From Alphaproteobacteria bacterium (GTDB lineage Bacteria; Pseudomonadota; Alphaproteobacteria; Micropepsales; Micropepsaceae), in the NCBI GenBank assembly GCA_021325375.1, contig JAJPHG010000007.1, positions 62,001-126,000 on the forward strand: a stretch of DNA of 64,000 bases, written 5' to 3'. Of this stretch, positions 18,573 through 27,328 are shown piece by piece. Each line of letters starts with the position of its first letter. The stretch's first letter is position 1. The notes under the pieces are model-generated. The model was not told the DNA's origin, did no database searches, and saw only the letters and a program-made list of their open reading frames with translations. The translations under genes and the position numbers were made by a program.

Positions 18573-19013
18573 TTGGCGCAGGTCTGCGTCCGCGCGCTGG
18601 CCGCCGCCGACAAGGAGGCGTGGCTGAAGCTGTGGGCGGGGTATCTCGCCTTCTACAAAGCGACGCTCACGCCGGAGGTGACGGAGGTCACGTTCGCGCG
18701 GCTGACCGGCGCGGACGAGGCGATGTTCGGGCTCGCGGCCGAGCAGGACGGGCGCGTCGTCGGGATCGCGCATGGCATCGTGCACCGCTCAACCTGGGCG
18801 ACCGCGCCTTACGTCTATCTCAACGACCTGTTCGTGGCGCCCGATCTGCGCGGCGGGGGCGTCGGTCGCGCGCTGATCGAGGCGGTCTATGCCAAGGCCG
18901 ACGCGATGGGCGCCGAGCGCGTCTACTGGCTGACGCATGAGACCAACGCGGCCGCGCGCAAGCTCTACGACAAGATCGCCGTCAATGACGGGTTCCTCGA
19001 ATACAGACGCTGA
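18573..19013 (+). CDS. GNAT-family N-acetyltransferase
   Basis: This 146-residue protein has the acetyl-CoA binding motif A RGGGVGRALIEAVYAKA near residues 90-106 and the preceding strand YVYLNDLFVAPDLRG. The likely start is a TTG directly after the icd stop codon, so it is probably translated from the icd transcript. The next gene starts in an overlap (ATGA-type, at 19013). The substrate is not known; the sequence resembles small-molecule or amine acetyltransferases. Confidence 0.83.
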   Translation: MAQVCVRALAAADKEAWLKLWAGYLAFYKATLTPEVTEVTFARLTGADEAMFGLAAEQDGRVVGIAHGIVHRSTWATAPYVYLNDLFVAPDLRGGGVGRALIEAVYAKADAMGAERVYWLTHETNAAARKLYDKIAVNDGFLEYRR

Positions 19014-19405
19014 TGACGACGCGCACCGCCCGCTGCTGCTGCCAGGATTGTTCGATCACCGTCGAGGGCGCGCCCACGCTCAACGCCCTGTGTCATTGCG
19101 CGAGCTGCAAGCGGCGCACGGGCTCGGCTTTCGGCTGGTCGGCTTATTTCCCCGACGACAGGATCGTGGGCACGCGGGGCACTTTCCACGTCTACGCGAA
19201 AGAGGGCGAGGCCGGATACAACCGCTATTTATGCGCGCGTTGCGGCACCACCTTGTACTGGAAGTCCTTCGCGTTCCTGCCGGGCGACACGGGCATCGCG
19301 GGCGGCTGCTTCGTGGACGATCCCTTGCCGGAGCCTGGTCTCTCCGCGACCGACGGCGGCCGTTGCGCGTGGCTCGCTCTGCCGGACGGCTGGATGCGTG
19401 CGTAA
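19013..19405 (+). CDS. GFA/CENP-V-family zinc protein
   Basis: This 130-residue protein has the Cys pattern of the glutathione-dependent formaldehyde-activating (GFA) fold: CCCQDCSI near residue 8, CHCASCKRRTGSAFG near residue 27 and CARCGTTLYW near residue 75, giving two zinc sites. Function in this family is often unproven. It overlaps the acetyltransferase gene by the stop/start, so it is the last gene of the icd transcript. Confidence 0.85.
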   Translation: MTTRTARCCCQDCSITVEGAPTLNALCHCASCKRRTGSAFGWSAYFPDDRIVGTRGTFHVYAKEGEAGYNRYLCARCGTTLYWKSFAFLPGDTGIAGGCFVDDPLPEPGLSATDGGRCAWLALPDGWMRA

Positions 19406-19459
19406 GCCGGCGAACCGTCCGAGCTTGACCGCCGGCGCCGGAATGGGTTCGTCTGCGGT

Positions 19460-20368
19460 ATGAAGAGTGGACGCCGCCGCGCCTTGCGCATCTGCCTGCT
19501 TGCGATTCTCGCGAGCCTGGGCGCGTCGCCCGCCTGGGCGGCCAAGTCCTGCGAGCTGGAGCTCACAGCCTCGCTGGATCTCGATCCGGCGCAGCTTCCG
19601 GGCCGCGCGATGATCGATGCCGTGATCCGCGACACGCCGCAGAAGATGATCATCGACACCGGCGCGACGCAGACCATGATCGACGAGACGGTCGTCAAGC
19701 AGTTCGATCTGCGCCGCACCGACGTCTCGGCGCATTTCCGCATGCAGGACTATTACGGCAACCCGATCCGGCAGGGCGCCGTCATCCCCTTCCTGCAGAC
19801 CGGCAATCTGCTGGCCCGCGACGTCCACGCGCTGATCCTCACGCAACATCTGGCCCCGCCCGCCGCCGGCGTGATCGGTCCCGATCTGCTGATGCATTAC
19901 GAAGTCGAGCTCGATTTCGCGAAGAAGAAGATGAACCTGTTCGCGCCGGACCACTGCCCGGGCCAGGTCGTCTATTGGACGCACGATCCGGTGGTCACCG
20001 TGCCGATCCGCGTCGACGGCTTCGGGCATGTCGATCTCGATTTGGCCCTCGACGGCAAGACGATCCCCGCCCATCTCGACACCGGCGCGCCGCTCTCCTC
20101 GATGACGCTGAAGAACGCCGCTGACGATTTCGGGCTGACGCCGGACCAGCCCGGCGTGACGAAGGATGGAGCGGTCTATCTCCATCGGTTCAAGTCGCTG
20201 GCGCTCGGCGGCATCGCGATCTCCAATCCCACGATCTATCTGGCGGGCGGCCAGCAGGGCGAGGTGAAGCGCGATTTCCTCCTGGGCCTGCACGAGCTTT
20301 CCAAGCTGCATGTGCTGATCTCCTACAAGGAGAAGATGCTCTACGCGACGGCACCCGACGCGCATTGA
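19460..20368 (+). CDS. Secreted two-domain retropepsin-like aspartic protease
   Basis: This 302-residue protein has a clear signal peptide (cleavage near SPAWAA). It contains two copies of the aspartic-protease active-site motif: IIDTGATQTMI near residue 68 and HLDTGAPLSSM near residue 214. Retropepsins normally supply one DTG per subunit of a homodimer; two in one chain suggests a single-chain pepsin-like arrangement built from a duplicated bacterial retropepsin fold. The second half is less typical. It is alone on its transcript. Catalysis is inferred. Confidence 0.78.
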   Translation: MKSGRRRALRICLLAILASLGASPAWAAKSCELELTASLDLDPAQLPGRAMIDAVIRDTPQKMIIDTGATQTMIDETVVKQFDLRRTDVSAHFRMQDYYGNPIRQGAVIPFLQTGNLLARDVHALILTQHLAPPAAGVIGPDLLMHYEVELDFAKKKMNLFAPDHCPGQVVYWTHDPVVTVPIRVDGFGHVDLDLALDGKTIPAHLDTGAPLSSMTLKNAADDFGLTPDQPGVTKDGAVYLHRFKSLALGGIAISNPTIYLAGGQQGEVKRDFLLGLHELSKLHVLISYKEKMLYATAPDAH

Positions 20369-20437
20369 GATCGTAAACGCCCGTTAACCCTCTCTGGCAT
20401 GGCGCTTGCTCCTGCTTGCGCGGGAGAACCCAAGACC

Positions 20438-21301
20438 ATGCTGGCAGAAGCCGCACAGACCGCGCCCGACAAGTCCCAGGTGATCGCAGCCCTCAAGCAG
20501 GCGAGCGTCGAGACCGGCTCGGATTTCCACTACCTGCTGGGCACCGCGATCCGCGAGAGCGGGCTGAAAACGGGCGCCCAGGCAAGCACTTCCTCGGCCT
20601 GCGGCCTCTTCCAGTTCACCGGCCAGACCTGGCTCGGCCTGATCAAGGAGAACGGCGCGAAATACGGGCTGGGCGGCTGCGCCAACGCGATCGCCAAGGA
20701 CGGCGATGGGCATTTCTCGGTCGACAGCCACGCCGACCGCCAGGCAATTCTTGCCCTGCGCAAGGACGCGAAGATCGCAGCCCTGATGGCGGGCGAGTTC
20801 ACCAACAAGACCAAGGCCGCGCTCACCGCAGCGCTCGGGCGCAACGTCTGCGACGGCGAGTTGTACGCGGCGCATTTCCTGGGCCCCGCGGCCGCGACCC
20901 GGCTGATCCAGATGAGCGCGCAGCACCCCGGCGCCAGCGCGGCGGACGCCTTCCCGCAGGCCGCCGGCGCGAACCGCAGCGTGTTCTATCGTGCCGACGG
21001 GACGCCCAAGACGGTGCGCGAGGTCTATGACTGGGCGCTCAAGCAGCCTTCCACATCCGGCGTCGCCGCCGCGCCCGCGCACGCCGCGCCTGCCGCGCCG
21101 TTGCGCATGGCCTCCACGGGCGACGGAGACGCGAGCAGCGATCTGTTGACCAGCGTGCTCGCCTGGTCGCCGCAGCGTCCGAGCTTCTCCGCTCTCTCCG
21201 ACGACGACACGGACGCCGATCCGGTAATCCCCACGACGCCGTTCCTCCTCACCCCCGGCGTGATGGACGTGCTGACGAAAGTCGCGCCTTCCCATAGGTA
21301 A
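20438..21301 (+). CDS. Lytic-transglycosylase-like protein
   Basis: This protein is about 287 residues from the ATG at 20438 (an ATG at 20399 would add 13). The region LLGTAIRESGLKTGAQAS, then SSACGLFQFTGQTWLGLI, matches the SLT-type lysozyme fold in which the Glu of RES is the general acid, so it may cut peptidoglycan glycan strands. The C-terminal third is Ala/Pro-rich and low complexity. A convincing signal peptide is not visible with the chosen start, so export is uncertain. No operon partner. Confidence 0.7.
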   Translation: MLAEAAQTAPDKSQVIAALKQASVETGSDFHYLLGTAIRESGLKTGAQASTSSACGLFQFTGQTWLGLIKENGAKYGLGGCANAIAKDGDGHFSVDSHADRQAILALRKDAKIAALMAGEFTNKTKAALTAALGRNVCDGELYAAHFLGPAAATRLIQMSAQHPGASAADAFPQAAGANRSVFYRADGTPKTVREVYDWALKQPSTSGVAAAPAHAAPAAPLRMASTGDGDASSDLLTSVLAWSPQRPSFSALSDDDTDADPVIPTTPFLLTPGVMDVLTKVAPSHR

Positions 21302-21339
21302 GCGTTGCGCCGCTTGTGCGCGGCTTCCACAATACGCGC

Positions 21340-22122
21340 ATGAGCACAGCCGCAACGCCGCTTCCGGCCGCGACGATCCTTTTGGTGCGCGATGCGCCGG
21401 ACGGTCTCGAAGTCTTCATGGTCAAGCGCCATCACCAGGTCGATTTTGTCTCGGGCGCGCTCGTCTTCCCGGGCGGCAAGGTCGACAAGACCGATCGCGA
21501 GGCGTCGCTGGAAAACCTCATCGACGGGGCCAAGGGCTGGGATGAAACGATGCGCGCGCTCGGCGTCTGCGCCATCCGCGAGGCGTTCGAGGAATCCGGC
21601 ATCCTGCTCGCGCGCGACGCGGCGACGGGCGCGATGATCGCGGCGAAACGCCTTGCGGATCTGGAACCCTATCGCGGCGCGCTCGACAGGCACGAGATCG
21701 GCATGGCCGACATGCTGCGCAAGGAGAACCTGCGCCTGGCGCTCGACGCGCTCTCGACCTTCGCCCATTGGATCACGCCCGAGCACATGCCCAAGCGCTT
21801 CGACACGCTCTTCTTCATCGCGCCGTCGCCGGTCGGCCACCTGGGACGCCATGACGGCCGCGAGTCGGTGGATTCGGTGTGGATCGCGCCCGAGCGCGCC
21901 ATCGCCGACCGCAAGAGCTGGAACGTCGTGTTCCCGACCAAGCTCAATTTGATGAAGCTCGCCGCCTCGAAGACGGTGGCGCAGGCCGTCGCGAGCGCGC
22001 GCGCCGCGCCGCCGCTCACCGTCACGCCCTGGATCGAGAAGAGCGAGGACGGCCCCATCCTGCGCATCCGCGAGGACGCCGGCTACGCGCAGACGAGCGT
22101 GAAGCTGAAAGAGGCGATGTAG
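21340..22122 (+). CDS. Nudix hydrolase (NUDT19-like long form)
   Basis: This 260-residue protein starts near TPLPAATILLVRDAPDGLEVFMVKRH, a typical Nudix beginning. The Nudix box is split by an insertion: GALVFPGGKVDK, then about 30 residues, then IREAFEESGILLARD, which is the pattern of the NUDT19/NUDT7 CoA-pyrophosphatase-like group. Metal-binding EExxE is present as EAFEES. The ATG at 21340 is preferred; an earlier frame start at 21316 adds nothing conserved. Substrate is unknown. Confidence 0.85.
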   Translation: MSTAATPLPAATILLVRDAPDGLEVFMVKRHHQVDFVSGALVFPGGKVDKTDREASLENLIDGAKGWDETMRALGVCAIREAFEESGILLARDAATGAMIAAKRLADLEPYRGALDRHEIGMADMLRKENLRLALDALSTFAHWITPEHMPKRFDTLFFIAPSPVGHLGRHDGRESVDSVWIAPERAIADRKSWNVVFPTKLNLMKLAASKTVAQAVASARAAPPLTVTPWIEKSEDGPILRIREDAGYAQTSVKLKEAM

Positions 22123-22143
22123 GTTTCCTATCCCAAACCAAAC

Positions 22144-22323
22144 TGTCATGGCCCGCGACTGCGGGCCACCCTGGTGATACAGGCGCGCTCATCGAAAAGT
22201 CGCACGCGGAGACGCGGAGTGCGCGGAAAAGAAAAGGTTCTCTGCGCACTCCGCGTCTCCGCGTGAATCATTTCAAGATTGTGCAGAACCCAGCTGGGTG
22301 GCCCGCAGTCGCGGGCCATGACA
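22144..22323. repeat. Dispersed nested palindrome, family A, copy 3
   Basis: The 180-bp copy has outer arms TGTCATGGCCCGCGACTGC and GCAGTCGCGGGCCATGACA and inner arms CACGCGGAGACGCGGAG and CTCCGCGTCTCCGCGTG. It lies between the convergent Nudix and Hpt genes. Confidence 0.9.
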
Positions 22324-22338
22324 TTGGGAGTTTCGCGT

Positions 22339-22833
22339 CTAAGCCGCCAGCTGCAGCACCTCGGTCACGCGGGCTTCGAGCTCCTCGCAGAGCTCCATCG
22401 CCATGCGGTTCGACGGGTCCTTGATCTTGTCGCGGAAGATGATGCGGATCGCGGCGACATGGGCGTCGATGAGACCCAGCGGGATGCCCTCGGGCGCGGC
22501 CGTGGCGTCGATGAGCTTGCACAGGGACGTCGCCACGCGGGCGATGAGCGGGAACTCGAACGTCGAGGCCTGTCCCTTGATGTCGTGGCCGGCGCGGAAC
22601 AGCGCGCTGCGCGCGTCGTCGTCGGCGCCGCCGGCGAAGCGCTCGCGCGCCTTGGCGAGCCGCTCGACGTCCTCGCCGATCCATTCCTGGAAATCCACCT
22701 TGAGGATGTCGACGGCGGCCTCGGCGCGCTTGAGCGCGGCCATGTCGATGCCGCCGATGCTGCTGCCGACCTTGGCCTTGAGCATGTTCGGCGGCATGAA
22801 GAGTTCGATCGGCTGGTCCTTGGGCATGGTCAT
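22339..22833 (-). CDS. Histidine phosphotransfer (Hpt) domain protein
   Basis: This 164-residue helical protein has the Hpt motif HDIKGQAST near residue 83, whose His would receive a phosphoryl group in a phosphorelay. The start at 22833 (MTMPKDQ) overlaps the stop of the upstream receiver gene (ATGA), which makes the two a coupled pair. No histidine kinase is nearby, so the kinase that feeds them must be encoded elsewhere. The N-terminal 40 residues match no family I know. Confidence 0.85.
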   Translation of the reverse strand: MTMPKDQPIELFMPPNMLKAKVGSSIGGIDMAALKRAEAAVDILKVDFQEWIGEDVERLAKARERFAGGADDDARSALFRAGHDIKGQASTFEFPLIARVATSLCKLIDATAAPEGIPLGLIDAHVAAIRIIFRDKIKDPSNRMAMELCEELEARVTEVLQLAA

Positions 22834-23339
22834 TCCACCGAGGTTGTTTCCGCCCCGCCGCGCCGTTCCGGTCCGCCGTAAGAGTCGGAAGGACGGCGCC
22901 TGCGGCAGGGGCCGAAATAGGATTTGGTCCGCACGTAAGGCCTTGGATGCTCGATCACCGAGACCAGGCGCGAGAAGATCGCGCTGACCGAGACGGGCTT
23001 GGCGAGGAACTCGTTGACGCCCGCGTCGCGCGCCTGACGGACGCGCTCGATATGGGTGTGGCCGGTCAGCATGATGATCGGCACGAAGGGATTGGGGGTG
23101 TCGGGCGAGGTGCGCACCTTGATCGTGAAGTCGAGGCCGGACATGCCTTCGAGCATCCAGTCGAGCACGACGACGTCGGGCTGCGCCTCGCGCAGCATCG
23201 ACCATGCCTTCTCGCCGTCGGCCGCCTCGAAGATGTCGAGCACGCCGAAGGCGCGCAGGATCGCGCTGACGAGCTTGCGCATATGCGCGTTGTCGTCGAC
23301 GACCAGGAGCTTCAGCCTATCGAATCTATAGCCGTTCAT
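22830..23339 (-). CDS. Single-domain response regulator (CheY-like)
   Basis: This 169-residue receiver protein has the acidic pocket VVDDN near residue 13, phospho-acceptor VVVLDW (Asp about 57), MLTGHT and the conserved Lys in FLAKPVS. After the receiver domain there is a short tail (YFGPCRRRRPSD ... GGPERR) common in alphaproteobacterial CheY-like proteins and no output domain. The ATG at 23339 is preferred; the frame extends to 23435 without a good ribosome site. It is coupled to the Hpt gene. Confidence 0.88.
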   Translation of the reverse strand: MNGYRFDRLKLLVVDDNAHMRKLVSAILRAFGVLDIFEAADGEKAWSMLREAQPDVVVLDWMLEGMSGLDFTIKVRTSPDTPNPFVPIIMLTGHTHIERVRQARDAGVNEFLAKPVSVSAIFSRLVSVIEHPRPYVRTKSYFGPCRRRRPSDSYGGPERRGGAETTSVE

Positions 23340-23420
23340 GCCGATTGCTTGCGATCGACCCACCCATGCAACCGGCAGAGGATACTTAACGGGCGTTAAG
23401 CGAGCGTGAAGCGGAGAGAT

Positions 23421-23448
23421 TTTCCTCCCCCGCAAAGCGGGGAGGAAG
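23421..23448 (-). terminator. Hairpin after nadK
   Basis: TTTCCTCCCCCGC and GCGGGGAGGAA pair across an AAA loop, directly after the nadK stop. A strong T-run is lacking, so the terminator role is likely but not proven. Confidence 0.5.
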
Positions 23449-23450
23449 AA

Positions 23451-24209
23451 TTAATCCACGAACTGCTCGGCAAGGATTCGTTCATCCAGGCTGTGGCCGG
23501 CGTCGAACAGCATGGTCTTGGCGATGGAGCGGTCCTCGGCCACGTCGACCGAGACCACGTCGCGCACCTCCAGGTCGTCGGCGACGGCGCTGACCGGGCG
23601 TTTGCGCGCCTCGAGGATCTCGAAGCGCACATGGGCGCGATGCGACAAGAGCGCGCCGCGCCAGCGCCGCGGCCTGAACGCACTGATCGGGGTCAGCGCC
23701 AGCAGCGCCGCGTCGATGGGCAGGATCGGCCCATGGGCGGAGAGGTTGTAGGCCGTGCTGCCGGCCGGCGTGGAGACCAGCACGCCGTCGCAGATCAGCT
23801 CCGCCGTGCGCACCTTGTCGTCGACGACGATGCGGATCTTCGCCGCCTGGCGCGTCTGGCGCAGCAGCGAGACCTCGTTGAAGGCGCAGGATTCGATCGT
23901 GGTCTGCGAGGTCTTGGCGCGCATCCGCAAGGGATGGATCTTTGCGGACTCCGCCGCCGCTAGGCGCTCCTGAAGCGAGTCCTCGTGGAACTCGTTCATC
24001 AGGAACCCGACCGAGCCGAGATTCATGCCGTAGATCGGCTTGTCGTTGTCGAGGAAGGTGTGCAGCGTCTGCAGCATGAAGCCGTCGCCGCCGAGCGCCA
24101 CGATGACGTCCGCGCCGTCCGGCCCGGCATCGTCGTAGCGCTGGCGCAGCAGGGCGAGCGCCGCCTGGGCGTCGGGAGATTCGGACGCGAAGAAATGGAT
24201 CTTCGTCAT
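23451..24209 (-). CDS. nadK: NAD kinase
   Basis: This 252-residue protein has the NAD kinase GGDG motif ([14 protein letters not shown] near residue 36), [13 protein letters not shown], and the NE/D and [14 protein letters not shown] motifs. It makes NADP from NAD. The length is that of short alphaproteobacterial NadK. The start at 24209 shares its first base with the stop of moaA (TGATG). A frame extending to 24392 reads through moaA and was rejected. Confidence 0.93.
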   Translation of the reverse strand: MTKIHFFASESPDAQAALALLRQRYDDAGPDGADVIVALGGDGFMLQTLHTFLDNDKPIYGMNLGSVGFLMNEFHEDSLQERLAAAESAKIHPLRMRAKTSQTTIESCAFNEVSLLRQTRQAAKIRIVVDDKVRTAELICDGVLVSTPAGSTAYNLSAHGPILPIDAALLALTPISAFRPRRWRGALLSHRAHVRFEILEARKRPVSAVADDLEVRDVVSVDVAEDRSIAKTMLFDAGHSLDERILAEQFVD

Positions 24210-25195
24210 CAGCCGCCCGTCATGGACATGGGGCGGGCAAGCGCCGGCGCTTTGTGGCGGCGGTCGATGATGAAGTCGTGGCCCTTGGGTTTGCGCGCGA
24301 TCGCCGCGTCGATCGCCGCCGAAAGCAGCGCGTCGTCTTGCGAGGCGCGCAAGGGCGCGCGCAGGTCGGCCGCGTCCTCTTGTCCCAAGCACATGAACAG
24401 CGTGCCGGTGCAGGTCACCCGCACGCGGTTGCAGCTTTCGCAGAAATTGTGGGTCAGGGGCGTGATGAAGCCGAGACGCCCGCCGGTCTCGGCGACGCGG
24501 ACGTAGCGCGCGGGTCCGCCCGTGCGATAATCGATATCATCGAGCGTGAAGCAGCGCGCGAGGTCGGCGCGCACCAGCGACAGCGGCAGGTACTGCTCGA
24601 CGCGATCGGCGCCGGTCTCGCCCAGCGGCATGGTCTCGATCAGCGTCAGGTCCATGCCGCGGCCATGCGCCCATTCGATCATCTGCGGGATCTCGCCGCG
24701 ATTGAGATCACGCAGCGCCACCGTGTTGATCTTGATCTTCAGGCCCGCCGCTTGCGCCGCGTCGATGCCGGCGAGCACCTGTCCGAGCTCGCCCCAGCGC
24801 GTGATGGCGCGGAACCTGGCCGCGTCCAAGGTGTCGAGCGAGACGTTGATGCGCTTGACGCCCGCTTCGGCGAGCGCGTGGGCATGGCGCGCGAGCTGCG
24901 AGCCGTTGGTGGTCAGCGTCAGCTCGTCGAGGCTGTCGCCCAGGCGCGCGCCCAGCCGCCCGATCAGCCGCGTCACGTCCTTGCGCACCAGGGGCTCGCC
25001 GCCGGTGATGCGCAGGCGCCTGACACCTTTTTCGATGAACGCGCCGCACAGCCGCTCCAGCTCCTCCAGCGTGAGGAGCTCCTTCTTCGGCAGGAAGGTC
25101 TGGTGCTCGGCCATGCAATAGACGCAGCGCAGATCGCAGCGGTCCGTCACCGAGACGCGCAGATAGGTGATGTGCCGGCCGAACGGGTCGATCAT
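24209..25195 (-). CDS. moaA: GTP 3',8-cyclase MoaA
   Basis: This 328-residue radical-SAM enzyme makes the first committed step of molybdenum-cofactor synthesis. The SAM-cluster motif CDLRCVYC lies near residues 20-27, the C-terminal 4Fe-4S site is [13 protein letters not shown], and RITGGEPL is present. The last residues (SMTGG) match the conserved C-terminal GG that enters the active site. The ATG at 25195 is preferred; a longer frame reaches into a palindromic repeat. Neighbour nadK is coupled. A molybdenum hydroxylase that needs the cofactor is encoded at 54978. Confidence 0.95.
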   Translation of the reverse strand: MIDPFGRHITYLRVSVTDRCDLRCVYCMAEHQTFLPKKELLTLEELERLCGAFIEKGVRRLRITGGEPLVRKDVTRLIGRLGARLGDSLDELTLTTNGSQLARHAHALAEAGVKRINVSLDTLDAARFRAITRWGELGQVLAGIDAAQAAGLKIKINTVALRDLNRGEIPQMIEWAHGRGMDLTLIETMPLGETGADRVEQYLPLSLVRADLARCFTLDDIDYRTGGPARYVRVAETGGRLGFITPLTHNFCESCNRVRVTCTGTLFMCLGQEDAADLRAPLRASQDDALLSAAIDAAIARKPKGHDFIIDRRHKAPALARPMSMTGG

Positions 25196-25235
25196 GGGGG
25201 GAGTGTAGAGCAGGGAGCGCTTTTTTGAAATTGCT

Positions 25236-25378
25236 CCAACTGTCATCCCCGGCGAGCGTCGACGCCAGGCGATGCGAGGTCAAGGGGACCCAGGTGGAAA
25301 GACCGGGTCTGGTCCATCCGCCTGGGTCCCCTTGACCTCGCGCCGACGCTGTCGCGTCGACGCTCGCCGGGGATGACA
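25236..25378. repeat. Dispersed palindrome, family B, copy 2, at the island's left edge
   Basis: The left arm CCAACTGTCATCCCCGGCGA is followed by inner arms GAGGTCAAGGGGACCCAGG / CCTGGGTCCCCTTGACCTC and ends in TCGCCGGGGATGACA. The five outermost bases of the matching right arm are not here but at 47000-47004, beyond the island. Confidence 0.85.
25364..25378. repeat. Candidate attL core (15-bp direct repeat)
   Basis: TCGCCGGGGATGACA here is repeated in the same orientation at 46985-46999. It lies 128 bp before the integrase start codon. Caveat: it is also the end of a dispersed repeat family. Confidence 0.6.
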
Positions 25379-25404
25379 CTTTTTTGTTAAATAACTGGAT
25401 TTAT

Positions 25405-25496
25405 TACACTATTTCTGTTATAACTACCCGCACATAGTATGCACAGCCACGGCAAATCAATGGGTTACGCCGGAAATCTACACAATTTCTGCACTG
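25405..25496. promoter_or_regulatory. Candidate integrase arm-type sites, left end
   Basis: TACACTATTTCTG at 25405-25417 and TACACAATTTCTG at 25479-25491 are direct repeats differing at one base. CTACACAATTTCTGCACTG (25478-25496) matches 16 of 19 bases of a sequence at 46911-46929 near the other end. The 128-bp leader also holds the integrase promoter, which I cannot place exactly. Confidence 0.45.
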
Positions 25497-25506
25497 GGAG
25501 GCCATT

Positions 25507-26997
25507 ATGACGTTTATAACCGACAAGGAAGAACTCAGCCCCGGCCTGATCATCTTCCGCCGCACGGACGTGGCACATCAGAACTGGTACTGCCGCGTGA
25601 AGCTCCCTAAGGCCGACCGGTACAAGACCGTCTCTCTCAAGACCCCCAACGAGGCCGACGCCCGCAAGCTCGCCTTCAGGAAGGAGGCGGCGATACAGAC
25701 CCTCATCGAGAACAATGTGCCGATCTTCAACCGGCCGTTCAGCGAGATCGGCAAGGAATACCTTGCCACGCAGAAGGAACGTGCGAAGGGCGGCGAGATT
25801 ACGCCCGAACGCGTCAAGCGCATGCGCTCGGTGATCGAGGGGAAGCTGACCGAGTATGTCGGCACGACACAGATCAGCCTTATCGGCCCTGACCGCTGGG
25901 AGCGCTACCCCCAATGGCGGCGCGCCAATGGCGAGGGCCGCATGGCGCGCGCGGGCTTTACCCGGCCGCGCACCGACGAGGAAGTGGCGCAGTCGATCAA
26001 GAACGCTGCCGCCGCCGAAGCGGCCCGCAAGAATGCGGTGCGTGACAAGATCGACCCGCGCAAGTTCCCGAAGGTGAATGCCAGCGCCAAGACCAAGGAC
26101 GAGCCGTGGATCATCGTCAGCGACGCCACCATCCGCATGGAAATGTCGATCTTCGCCGCCATCATGCGGTATGCGGCGGATAAGCGCTATATCACGCTCG
26201 ACCGTCGCTTCGAGAACCGGCCCAACTTCCGCAAGATGCGCCGCGACGAGTTTACGCTTGAAGAATACCGGGCGCTGCACACCCGCGCCCGCGAATGGAA
26301 AAAGGCAACGACCGAGAGCAGCCGCTGGTATCGCGAGATCGCCTATAACTTCATGCTGATCATGTGCAACACGGGCATGCGCCCGTCCGAAGCGCGAAAC
26401 CTGCGCTGGCGCGACGTGACCTACGGCAAAGACCGCGATGGGCGCGAGCTGGTCGTGCTGTCCGTGAGCGGCAAGGGCAAGTCCCGCCAGCTTGTCGCGC
26501 CGAAGGCTGAAAACGTCGGCGAATACCTTGAACGCATCCGCAAGATCAGCGTGGCATCGGGACCGAACGACCATGTATTTACGACTTCAACAGGAAAGTC
26601 GGCCGTAACGCTCTACAAGAATCTGATCGATTCCATGCTGACGTTCGCGAAGCTCAGGGACGGCCCGTCCGGCATCCCGCGCTCCACCTATTGCTTCCGC
26701 CACACCTACGCGACGCTGCGCCTCAGCGAGGGCGTGGACGTATATTTTCTGGCTGAGCAAATGGGCACGTCGGTCAAGATGATCGAGGATCACTATGGTC
26801 ATGTGAACACGATCAAGCATGCCGACCGCGTGTTGCAGGGCATGGGAAGCTGGGCACCTCCTCCCGCCAAGACACCCAAGACAAAGGATAAAGCAAAAGC
26901 CAAAAACGATGGCAAAGCTTCCCGCGTCAAGGCGTTGGACGCCAAAGCCGCCCGCGCCGCCGCGCTTCGGCACAACGCCCGGCCTCCTAAAGACTAG
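25507..26997 (+). CDS. int: Tyrosine-type site-specific integrase of the island
   Basis: This 496-residue protein has a long N-terminal DNA-binding part and a C-terminal catalytic domain. Catalytic motifs are NTGMRPSEARNLRW (Arg about 292), CFRHTYATLR (His/Arg about 398), and EDHYGH with the nucleophilic Tyr. The usual GH box reads MGTSVKM, as in many alphaproteobacterial integrases. A Lys/Ala-rich tail of about 50 residues follows. The ATG at 25507 follows GGGAGG. It should excise and insert the element at the flanking 15-bp repeats. Confidence 0.92.
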   Translation: MTFITDKEELSPGLIIFRRTDVAHQNWYCRVKLPKADRYKTVSLKTPNEADARKLAFRKEAAIQTLIENNVPIFNRPFSEIGKEYLATQKERAKGGEITPERVKRMRSVIEGKLTEYVGTTQISLIGPDRWERYPQWRRANGEGRMARAGFTRPRTDEEVAQSIKNAAAAEAARKNAVRDKIDPRKFPKVNASAKTKDEPWIIVSDATIRMEMSIFAAIMRYAADKRYITLDRRFENRPNFRKMRRDEFTLEEYRALHTRAREWKKATTESSRWYREIAYNFMLIMCNTGMRPSEARNLRWRDVTYGKDRDGRELVVLSVSGKGKSRQLVAPKAENVGEYLERIRKISVASGPNDHVFTTSTGKSAVTLYKNLIDSMLTFAKLRDGPSGIPRSTYCFRHTYATLRLSEGVDVYFLAEQMGTSVKMIEDHYGHVNTIKHADRVLQGMGSWAPPPAKTPKTKDKAKAKNDGKASRVKALDAKAARAAALRHNARPPKD

Positions 26998-27031
26998 GAT
27001 TTGACGGGAACGCGGCGACGGCCGGGATAAA

Positions 27032-27158
27032 GCAGCGAGCTTCGCTGCGCCGGACGTGCGCCGTTCCCTTTTCCGGTCCTGCCGGCGCGCCGCTGGCGCT
27101 CTTGGTCGGCAGGGACGGCAAGCCAGCGGGCGGATAAAGGCGCATCGAGCTTCGATGC
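27032..27158 (+). ncRNA. Two paired hairpins with compensatory change (gap 26998-27328)
   Basis: In the 331-bp gap after the integrase, GCAGCGAGCTTCGCTGC (27032-27048) and GCATCGAGCTTCGATGC (27142-27158) are each 7-bp palindromes around GCT. They differ by a base pair that changed on both arms, so the stem is kept. Each follows GGATAAA and precedes CGCTGGCG-type sequence. They could be RNA hairpins or protein-binding sites. The rest of the gap shows no coding frame I trust. Confidence 0.3.
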
Positions 27159-27328
27159 GGCCCGCCCGCTGGCGTCTTCCGCAGCACCCGACCATCGGCC
27201 GCTGGCCTCTTGGATGGGCGGAAGCGAGGTTTTTTCATCAAGAATACGACAGTGCCCAGTGAGCCAAAGCTTCTTGAAATCCCTACGGCATCGGTAACGA
27301 CATTTTGCGCTTCTCGATTGGTAGCGCG

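Noticed and set aside
24209..25246. moaA starting at 25246
   Set aside because: The extra 17 codons begin inside the arm of a palindromic repeat; the ATG at 25195 gives the standard N-terminus.
25364..25378. tRNA gene 3' end as the integration site
   Set aside because: No cloverleaf or CCA end is visible near either end of the island; the shared sequence belongs to a palindromic repeat.
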